A stretch of DNA of 15,391 nt from Sanchytrium tribonematis (lineage: Eukaryota; Sanchytriomycota; Sanchytriomycetes; Sanchytriales; Sanchytriaceae). The DNA lies in assembly GCA_018985235.1 (NCBI GenBank), contig JADGIG010000151.1, positions 1-15,391 of the forward strand, in the 5' to 3' direction. The translations under genes were made by a program, and so were the position numbers. The notes under the pieces are model-generated. The model was not told the DNA's origin and made no database searches. It saw only the letters and a program-made list of their open reading frames with translations. Of this stretch, positions 7,178-13,986 are shown one piece after another; position 1 is the first letter of the stretch, and each line of letters begins with the position of its first letter.

Positions 7178-7768
7178 ATGATCATCTTCACACTGTTACT
7201 CGCAAATCTAAACACACAAAGTCGTTGCCCATCTTCAATCACAATTCATTCTTCTGAAATGTCTCCTAAGCAATATCAACTTCTCCAATTCATCCAATCT
7301 GTTCTTGATGATGTCCCAGAAGACCAAATCAATCATGATTTACAATCTTTTGATGCTTATCGATTGTTAAATGCAATTAAAGATCAAGATTCTGCAATTG
7401 AGAAATTAGTAAGTCAATCGCATTTAGGTGATTTAACCAGTATCAAACATGTCACAGAGGCATTAAACCAGTTCACTGCCACTAATACTGTCCGCCAAGT
7501 GAGTCGATTCAGTAAACGACAAAATAGAATCACCGTTCTTGGAGTTACTCGATTTACAATTGTCATTGCTGGTATTGTTTTTTATGCAGTTTGGTCGGGA
7601 CATCATGGAGAAAAGGGTAAAAAATTATCTTATGGTGGAATGGGTGCCTATTTAACAATTCTAGCTGAATTACTTGCTAGTTATTTAGATCAAAAATGTT
7701 TTAGAAAAAGACCACTTGTAGATAATTCAAGCACAGAACAGGCACAAAACACCGAGTCTGAAGCATAA
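7178..7768 (+). CDS. Small membrane protein of unknown function
   Basis: I do not recognise a family for this 196-residue protein. It has a short hydrophobic N-terminus (MIIFTLLLANL), a soluble, probably helical part (about 25-115), a clear membrane segment (about 118-139), a short basic loop GHHGEKGKK, a second more weakly hydrophobic segment (about 152-170) and a polar tail rich in Ser, Thr, Gln and Glu. The layout suggests a membrane-anchored protein with one or two helices after a leader. No catalytic motif is visible. The start is the only ATG before the leader. Confidence 0.65.
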   Translation: MIIFTLLLANLNTQSRCPSSITIHSSEMSPKQYQLLQFIQSVLDDVPEDQINHDLQSFDAYRLLNAIKDQDSAIEKLVSQSHLGDLTSIKHVTEALNQFTATNTVRQVSRFSKRQNRITVLGVTRFTIVIAGIVFYAVWSGHHGEKGKKLSYGGMGAYLTILAELLASYLDQKCFRKRPLVDNSSTEQAQNTESEA

Positions 7769-7780
7769 GTAAAACAAATT

Positions 7781-7820
7781 TTTTGATTTGAAAATCAAAA
7801 GGCCATTTGGGAAGCCTTTT
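7781..7820 (+). terminator. Two adjacent hairpins downstream of the 7178-7768 gene
   Basis: TTTTGATTTGAAAATCAAAA (7781-7800) is a near-perfect palindrome with 9-bp arms. It overlaps a second stem, AAAAGGC...GCCTTTT, ending at 7820. Both lie 12-52 bases after the stop codon. A role in mRNA 3'-end formation or stability is inferred from place and shape only. Confidence 0.3.
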
Positions 7821-7833
7821 ATGGCACACAGAT

Positions 7834-7957
7834 CTCTGCACGGAAATATCTATGACATTAATGATTTTAATGACACAGATTCTTTGAATACAATCACCGA
7901 TTATGATTGATATAAAATTGTTCTGTGTCATTGATAAAGAGGCCTCTGCACGGAAAT
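7834..7957 (+). repeat. Direct repeat of CTCTGCACGGAAAT, 110 bp apart
   Basis: Exact 14-base copies lie at 7834-7847 and 7944-7957, flanking the inverted repeat in the same spacer. A partial match (CTGCACGGTATTT) lies near 13950 upstream of the Cys-rich gene, which hints at a shared regulatory site. Confidence 0.6.
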
Positions 7958-7995
7958 TCTGCCCAATAAAAGGCTCTAAAATATTTGCCAAAAAG

Positions 7996-8003
7996 TATAA
8001 ATA
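7996..8003 (+). promoter_or_regulatory. TATA box (TATAAATA)
   Basis: A consensus-like TATAAATA lies 73 bases before the ATG at 8077, in a spacing that leaves room for a short 5' leader. An identical sequence precedes the gene at 8928. Confidence 0.55.
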
Positions 8004-8076
8004 CCCACGCTGCCCCATTTATTATCAATGAAGTTCTACAATTCACCAGCATATCTACCAAACGCAATTAGTTATC

Positions 8077-8784
8077 ATGCTTCAAGTTCTTACATTTGTG
8101 CAACTGATATGCACACAAGCTCCAAATCAAAATGACTGGACTGGAATCAAATTACCAAGCAAGGTGAAATATGTCAACTCATTCACCGTTTATGGCGAGG
8201 AAATTTACATTCTTGATGACACACACACATTGTGGTACAAGAAGGATATGGGAGATTTGAGAAACCAACAAGATGATTGGATTTTGAAACCTCACATTCA
8301 ATTCACGACAATCAATGTGGCTCCAGATATGCTTGGTGGCATTACTTTAAATGGGACATTTATGGCGTTTAACTACAAGACCAAGGAAATGGAAAATCCG
8401 TTTCTTGGCGATGTTGCCACTCAATCCTCCATTTCTTCGGTGGACTATTTTTGCGCATTAGTACATCCAAAACTAAAGAGCGGAAGAGCCAGATCATCCT
8501 CCGCTCAAAGTAGTGTGAAATGTCAATTTGGACACGGGACAGAAATTCAGACTTTGGAATCCAAAGTACAATTTATTCAAATTCAGTATTTCCATAACGT
8601 GGATGATAGAATGCTTATTTTTGCATTAGGAATCGACGGAAAGATCTATGTTTGGACTGATGGTGGATGGGTTGCAACGGAAAATGAAAAAATTTATAGC
8701 CAATTCCATATCGCAGCTTACAAAAAGGATGATTTTATTGTTTACGGCGTTGAAAAGTCAGAAAATACCAGAGTGCTTAGTTGA
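8077..8784 (+). CDS. Secreted protein with possible propeller-like repeats
   Basis: The 235-residue product has a leader (MLQVLTFVQLICTQA) and then three or so loosely repeated units of about 60-70 residues. In these a W...(I/L) strand is followed by a hydrophobic strand and a turn such as EEIYILDDTHTLWY or GKIYVWTDGGW. This recalls tectonin or other beta-propeller blades that bind sugars or lipids, but the similarity is weak and no family is claimed. The stop is TGA, the only one in the window; a TAA follows two codons later. It has its own TATA box and lies on the same strand as both neighbours. Confidence 0.65.
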   Translation: MLQVLTFVQLICTQAPNQNDWTGIKLPSKVKYVNSFTVYGEEIYILDDTHTLWYKKDMGDLRNQQDDWILKPHIQFTTINVAPDMLGGITLNGTFMAFNYKTKEMENPFLGDVATQSSISSVDYFCALVHPKLKSGRARSSSAQSSVKCQFGHGTEIQTLESKVQFIQIQYFHNVDDRMLIFALGIDGKIYVWTDGGWVATENEKIYSQFHIAAYKKDDFIVYGVEKSENTRVLS

Positions 8785-8890
8785 GAATAAATTGGATCAG
8801 GATCATTTTATATTGTTTTTTACTACTTAACTGACTTCTAAATTTAGAAACAAAATCCAAGCCACATCAATTCCATTGGTTTAAAAATGC

Positions 8891-8898
8891 TATAAATA
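8891..8898 (+). promoter_or_regulatory. TATA box (TATAAATA)
   Basis: This is the same octamer as at 7996-8003 and ends 29 bases before the ATG at 8928. The 5' leader of that mRNA would be only a few bases if initiation occurs about 30 bp downstream. Confidence 0.55.
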
Positions 8899-8927
8899 GT
8901 AAACTAGTCCCTCATGGTAGGCCACAA

Positions 8928-9934
8928 ATGTTACTGACTACTCTTTATGGGAAACCAGTGATTTCTGATGCACCATTCGCACTCAGCCAATGCTCTAATA
9001 CACCCTATAAAGTCCAACAAACCAATTCATTGACATTCATAACCACGAGTTATAGCTATAAAGCACTCCCAGATGGATTATACGACATCTACATGGATTT
9101 CCAAAATACTGAGAATGTCAATATCACTTTAAAAAACTGTGATTTGAGTAATCAGTGTGATTTAATGAAAGCATACACGTATACACAGTTGAAGAGTGGT
9201 GTGACTGTTAATTTCACTGCATTTGAATATGATTCCAACTTTATTGAGTACGATTTCCAATCATCCAGTAGTTTAAAAGTAGAAACGACGCGTGTAGAAG
9301 TGTGTCAACATGGCAAGACAGATTTAGATAGTTGTTACGGGATTAGAGTGTGTTCTGTATTAGATTTGACTGTTTTTGACTATAGCAGTGTCAAATGCCG
9401 GGTGAGTCAAAAATTATTAAATGTAGATTATAAGACCAGGTATAAATTCAATTTAACAGAAAATAATGGACCCATTCAAGGTGATCCACAATTAACACAT
9501 GTCTTCATGTCATTTTCAAACGATTCTTTCTCTGAAAATGAGATGCAAGTCTCTGCTGATGCATTTGGTGGTATTGAATTATTAGATGATAAAAGTGGAT
9601 ATTATTATCCAACATTAACTGATTTAGCCATGGGTGTGCGCATGACATCCACGAATGCATCCTCCATCACATTTGATTTTGGATTATATTCTGAAAAGAG
9701 AAATTTGACTCAAACCAGTCAAGTCGTGTGTAGCAATAATAAATGCATTGGATGGATGAGTCAAGCTTGTCCCGTCAATTATGTGGCACCTGGACCTGTA
9801 AATTATTATTTATTTAGACTGGTACTGGCAATAATGGATTAGTTTCAACCACTTCTAGCCCACAAGTCACACAGACATCTGGAGTAGCTCAATTGACTGT
9901 ATTATTGACTGTGTTGACTGTGTTATTGTTTTAA
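8928..9934 (+). CDS. Probable GPI-anchored surface protein, one 20-nt intron
   Basis: Exon 1 (8928-9797, 290 codons) and exon 2 (9818-9934) give 328 residues. The N-terminus (MLLTTLYG) is only weakly hydrophobic for a signal peptide. The body has many Cys, in patterns such as NCDLSNQC, VCSNNKC and SQAC, and several N-glycosylation sequons. The spliced C-terminus has a Gly/Asn/Ser/Thr-rich spacer (about 291-312) and then a 16-residue hydrophobic end (VAQLTVLLTVLTVLLF) directly before TAA. This is the layout of a GPI-anchor signal, with S311/G312 as possible cleavage site. Without splicing the frame ends at TAG 9840-9842 and has no such tail. The family of the ectodomain is not recognised. The stop lies 14 bp from that of the convergent gene. 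Confidence 0.75.
9798..9817 (+). other. 20-nt spliceosomal-type intron
   Basis: The intron reads GTAAATTATTATTTATTTAG, in phase 0 after codon 290. Splicing replaces a 14-residue unrelated end with a Ser/Thr-rich spacer and hydrophobic tail. It shares its last 12 bases with the intron in the transporter gene. Confidence 0.85.
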
Positions 9935-9948
9935 TTAGTAAATATGTG

Positions 9949-11975
9949 TTAAATAGGGATAGGTGGAGCAGGTGCCCGATAGAGTGCTTCTTCATAAGAT
10001 GCGGTAGCCAATGCATTACTAGCATCGTCCAAAATGATTTGATCTGGTTGATTGTGAGTACTAGATGCACCAGGTTGCTTTCTTTTCTTACTTCCTATTA
10101 GATCAGTAATACTTCCAGATAACATCGAAATATCTTTCAGCGATTTTTTACCAATATTACCAGGATCGTCCAGACCGATTTGATCTGGTTGAGATGCGTC
10201 AGGTTGCTTTCTTTTCTTACTTCCTATTAGATCAGCAATACTTCCAGATAACATCGATATTTTTTTTAGTGATTTTTCACCAATGATATCCATAAAAGGA
10301 AATGAAATCCTAGGATCTGAATTTTTAATTCTAGATATTCCCAAATTTCGAATTTCAATCAAATGCTGATTTAACAATGTTTTATCTCCTTTTTGATTTG
10401 CAAATTCCACCAATTCATTTATAAAAGCGTGCCATATCTTTAAGGGTGCTGTAATAACATCATTCTTATAAATCTCAAATAAATTGACCAATGGTGTTTC
10501 CCAAATCAGAGTTGGATCTATAATATTCCTCCAATTCATGATATCATTGTAAAATGGCTTAGATAAATAGTACTTCTTTTTATTCTTGATTCCAATCGAG
10601 CTATACAAGCTGCATAAAATGCTCTATTTTCGACAGTATCTATTCGAGGCAAGCTTTCAAGTGCTGGTATTTCAATAGTGCCTAATAATTTCATAAGCAA
10701 GTAAACTTGATCATCTGGCTCTTTAAACGCAGATTTCTCAATAATTTTGTTGCCTTTATTTTGGATTGGAGTCAATAAATTGAATAAAAAACTATATTTT
10801 GTAAATCCCTCTGTCACACAAATACCCAAATCATCAGAGTATTGCAACAGATTGTCTATTAGAGTGTTGAAAATAAACAAGGGTGTTTGATCATCTGTTG
10901 CTTTTCTTATAAAACGTTGAAATAATATTTTCATAGGAGTATTTCGAAATGAAGCAATTTCGTCTTGATTTGGAACTGGTAAATCAGGTAATTCAGATAA
11001 TAAACGATAAAGGTCTTCATTCACTTCAGACTGGTCATCTACGGAACCATTTTGAATCGAATCTTTGCTCGTTGGAGAAGGCTTTTTACGCTTCTCATTT
11101 TTTCTATCTCTAATTTTTTCTTTGATGGGTTCATTACAAAGATCTCTCAATTTTAACTTGACTTCAGGTACATTTTTTAATTTGGTCACTGTATATTTAA
11201 TGGCACGATTACCTTTAACCCGCAAAACACGTAAATTAGAAAATAAAATGTCTTTCCGACTCGATTCATTATTAAATAAAGATGAATCTGCATTTTCAAC
11301 TAATTCGACCAGTTCATTTATAAATGCGTACCATGACTTCAGTGTAATTTTTGCGTACTTTGCAAATAATTGAATAATGGAGAGTTTCCAAAATTGAGTT
11401 TCATCAATCGTATTCAGCAATTGATTTTCCCAATTCATTTTATCATTTAATATGACTTTAAAAGATTTCTTGCTCAATCCAGATATCCTGTTAAACCAAG
11501 TACGATAAAACTTCTTGCTTTCTGGTGTATCTTTTGTTGCAAAATCTTGAAGAGCAGGTAATTTAAATGTACTTTTGTAATTTATATCTTGAAGTAAACT
11601 GATTAGTATATAAAACTGATCATCTGGATTTTCATGGTCTTGAATCATCGTACATCCAATTCTTTTCATTAGTTCCAAATTATGTTTTAAATGATTTTTG
11701 GGATTTGTTTTGCCTTTAACTAGTCCCAATCCAACTTTCTGTGTAACTTGTATGAGTTGATTCATTAATACATTCCAGACATCATTAGGTGATTGATTCG
11801 GTTGTCTATTTCTTGCATGTTGTTGAAATAATTGTAGAATTGGAGTGGATAGTAATTCATGCTCTAACTGTGGATCTATTGGTAGACCCATGGGTAGATC
11901 TGTCGATGTGGTTGCCATGATTGGGAATGTCAAAGCAGTCAAAAGAAAGAGAATCATGTGTTTCCTCCTATCCAT
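9949..11975 (-). CDS. Secreted four-repeat protein of unknown family, frame break in an A5 run
   Basis: The frame opens with MDRRKHMILFLLTALTFPIMA (signal peptide) and runs to about 10582. The homologous continuation lies in another frame to TAA at 9949-9951. One extra base in the A5 run (T5 at 10577-10581 on the + strand) would give a single 675-residue protein. Two large repeats of about 230 residues are evident. Each holds two copies of a shorter unit, TPxxxLFxxY...W.AFIN.LVE (near residues 43, 197, 345 and 493), and each has a PDDQxYxL...LPALxxL...FY stretch. The C-terminal part has two 43-47-residue repeats with SKKRKQP. I recognise no known family. It could be a sequencing error or a true frameshift; repeat homology on both sides favours one gene. 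Its ATG is 33 bp from the SAS10 stop. Confidence 0.75.
10024..10290 (-). repeat. Tandem repeat of about 129-141 bp in the C-terminal part of the four-repeat protein
   Basis: Two copies (starting near 10024 and 10164 on the + strand) are nearly identical over most of their length. They encode KSLK(D/K)ISMLSGSI(T/A)DLIGSKKRKQP. They differ by a 12-bp insertion and scattered substitutions, so the duplication is fairly recent. Confidence 0.8.
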
Positions 11976-12008
11976 CCCCCTTTAGCAGCGAAATATCTGG
12001 CAACTGAT

Positions 12009-13130
12009 TTATTCAAATTTAGTAGATTTAATCACTCTATCATTGATACCACTCAATTCACCCTGATAAAATAAATGTCCTTTATAAGTAGCATGACTGG
12101 ATTGATTCTTTTTAGTGGCTTTATCAAATTTAGCCTTTTTACGCACACGTGGATTACTATTTAATGATCGTTTACCAGTTGTAAATTGCTTATTTTTCTG
12201 AATAGAATAATTAATATTTCTAGTTTTAGGGATTTCACGATTAAAATGAGCACCAGGTTTCAAATTGGCCAATTGTTGTTCAAATGTCAATTCATCTTCA
12301 GAGGCATCACTAAATGCATCTGCTTGTTCATTTAGTTGATTTAATTGGGATTCATTGACTTGGCTGTTTAAAATGGGTTGTGGTTTCTCAAATACCATTT
12401 CATGTTCTAATGGGGCAGTTTTAGTGGATTTTGGGATGATATTGTTGATTAATCTTTTATAATTACCATGAGAGGGTCTGATTTCGGATGTATTGCTGTC
12501 TGAATCCGTTTCTACAAGTTCATCAAAATTGATGGGTTCATCTGGATCACTCATTTCTAGAGATTCTTGGTCACTTTGAGCATCACTGTACTTACTAGTG
12601 GCATCATTGAATGGATCATCATCCATTTCATCAGTCAATTCACCCTCAGAGTCATTTTGTGGATCATTTTGAGCATCATTTTCAATTTTTGCCATTTCTT
12701 TTGTGTTTTCCAACTCATCCACTTCAGAGTCATCTTTAGCATACCTCTTGTTGTATTTACTCATATATGACTTGATTTTAACCATTAAATCGACTATAGG
12801 ATGATATTCAATCCCAACACCCTCAGAAATCAATTTAATCAAAACACACAAACATTGACAATAATATACTTCAATTGGATTTAAATCTTCCTTTTTCATA
12901 TATATCATCAATTCATCTTGCCATTCTTCACTAGATTGCTTCATTGGAGTGGCTTCTTCATCTGAAAAATCAATAAAATCAGATTCATTCATTTTTGCAA
13001 TTTGTTGTTTGTGAATGTCAAGTGCTTGTTGTTGTTCTAATTGATCTGGTGTTAATTCATGATCTACTTCATTGGATAATTCCATAATGGGTTCTACATC
13101 GGATATTTCTGAAAATTCAAATTCTGACAT
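12009..13130 (-). CDS. SAS10/UTP3 small-subunit processome protein
   Basis: The 373-residue product has the two ends of the SAS10/UTP3 family. The N-terminal part (about 68-125) matches the Sas10/Utp3/C1D helical domain with YHPIVDLMVKIKSYM. The basic C-terminal Sas10 domain (about 300-373) has GKRSLNSNPRVRKKAKFDKA and ends YQGELSGINDRVIKSTKFE, close to the family signature NPRV...KF...Y.GE.SGI...V.KS.KF. A long acidic Asp/Glu/Ser-rich linker joins them, as in other members. In yeast and animals this protein works in the nucleolus in the U3-containing processome for 18S rRNA maturation. The start is the ATG at 13130; an in-frame TTG 15 bases upstream is unlikely. It is the one clear housekeeping nucleolar gene among secreted-protein genes. 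Confidence 0.9.
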   Translation of the reverse strand: MSEFEFSEISDVEPIMELSNEVDHELTPDQLEQQQALDIHKQQIAKMNESDFIDFSDEEATPMKQSSEEWQDELMIYMKKEDLNPIEVYYCQCLCVLIKLISEGVGIEYHPIVDLMVKIKSYMSKYNKRYAKDDSEVDELENTKEMAKIENDAQNDPQNDSEGELTDEMDDDPFNDATSKYSDAQSDQESLEMSDPDEPINFDELVETDSDSNTSEIRPSHGNYKRLINNIIPKSTKTAPLEHEMVFEKPQPILNSQVNESQLNQLNEQADAFSDASEDELTFEQQLANLKPGAHFNREIPKTRNINYSIQKNKQFTTGKRSLNSNPRVRKKAKFDKATKKNQSSHATYKGHLFYQGELSGINDRVIKSTKFE

Positions 13131-13198
13131 CCGTGTTTGATCCAAGTTTTAAAATATTTAGTGTAACCAAAAACGTTTTTAAATACCTTTTTATTGTG

Positions 13199-13854
13199 TT
13201 ATGGAGAACGAAAGAATCTTTTATAATATCCTTTTAAAAATGTTTTGTCTTGAGGTGTCAATGTATAATCACATGATTTACCCTCATCCCAATTTTTAAA
13301 GCACTTTGCGGTATTTTTGTCATCATTCACACAGACACCTTTAAGCGCACATACTTGTCCCTTTAAACAGTGAATTTTTTTTTTCTAAATGGACCGCAAT
13401 GACCATTTTTACTTGTTTCCAGTTCTCCAGGATTCCCACCAGGTGGGCAATCAGGTCGAGATGGATCTAGTCCACATGGTACAGGATCAGGAACCTCTCC
13501 AGGATTCCCACCAGGTGCGCAAGCAGGTAAAGATGGATCTAGTCCACATGGCCCAGGATCAGGAATCTCTCCAAAATTACCAACATGTAGGCAACCAGGT
13601 CCAAATGAATCTCCATTGCAATCATTTGGTTGTACTGGTGGTGGTGATGGTGGATCACTGTCGCCTTTGCAAGTGCCATCAATATCGAATCCAGGTTTAC
13701 AGCCACTTTCATAAGATGGCCCTGAGCCACACCAACCCCATGAACTGCAAACAGTACCAGTTGGGCAATAAGTGTCAATACCACAGGTCATACCAATACT
13801 TGGTGTTCCAGTTGCACCAAATGTCGATTGAATCAAAATGTAAATCATTGACAT
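13199..13854 (-). CDS. Secreted Cys-rich protein with hevein-like segment and 24-residue repeats, frame break in an A10 run
   Basis: It begins MSMIYILIQSTFGA (leader). The next part, CGIDTYCPTGTVCSSWGWCGSGPSY, resembles a type 1 chitin-binding (hevein) module with one Cys of the CC pair missing. Then come a Pro-rich linker and two and a half 24-residue repeats (GNPGEVPDPVPCGLDPSRPDCPPG type). The frame stops at 13363, but just past an A10 run (T10 at 13375-13384) another frame continues with CLKGQVCALKGVCVNDD and further Cys-containing sequence to a TAA at 13199-13201. A run of 11 A would make one protein of 218 residues. The Cys pattern of the extension argues that it is genuine coding sequence. 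Chitin binding is a guess from the motif. Confidence 0.7.
13427..13620 (-). repeat. 72-bp tandem repeats in the Cys-rich protein gene
   Basis: Units start at 13427, 13499 and 13571 on the + strand. The first two are nearly identical and the third is diverged and incomplete. Each encodes a 24-residue Pro/Gly/Cys unit. Confidence 0.8.
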
Positions 13855-13986
13855 TTGATGGTATGTCGGTTTAAATAGAAAACGAGTGGTGAAATAATTT
13901 ATGTATAAAGTATTTCCTTATTGGCACTTGCAAATGAGCACAGACTTGCTGCACGGTATTTGTTTTTCAAGTTTAGTGACATCAAT

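Larger units (their letters stand above)
7769..8076. promoter_or_regulatory. Intergenic region with hairpins, a repeated 14-mer and a TATA box
   Basis: About 300 bp without a convincing gene. In order it contains two adjacent hairpins just after the upstream stop (7781-7820), the first CTCTGCACGGAAAT (7834-7847), an inverted repeat AATGACACAGA/TCTGTGTCATT (7869-7879 and 7922-7932) enclosing a smaller CAATCA/TGATTG hairpin, the second CTCTGCACGGAAAT (7944-7957), and a TATA box. The left half may act in 3'-end formation and the right half as promoter of the next gene (inference). Confidence 0.4.

Noticed and set aside
10558-10573. A 16-nt GT...AAG segment as an intron that would explain the frame break in the repeat protein
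   Set aside because: Removal gives the wrong phase and a stop after a few codons; one extra A in the A5 run explains the data better.
13385-13403. A 19-nt GT...TTTAG segment on the - strand that might be a third mini-intron before the A10 run
   Set aside because: Splicing it out with A10 leads to a stop after about 14 codons and not into the Cys-rich extension. Its inner sequence has several G and C, unlike the two accepted introns. It would work only if the A run were 9 or 12, so it is kept as a remote alternative.
13389-13874. + strand open frame of 161 codons opposite the Cys-rich gene
   Set aside because: It owes its length to the 72-bp repeats on the other strand, and the product (His/Gln/Met-rich, repetitive) has no leader or domain. 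The - strand reading has leader and Cys pattern.
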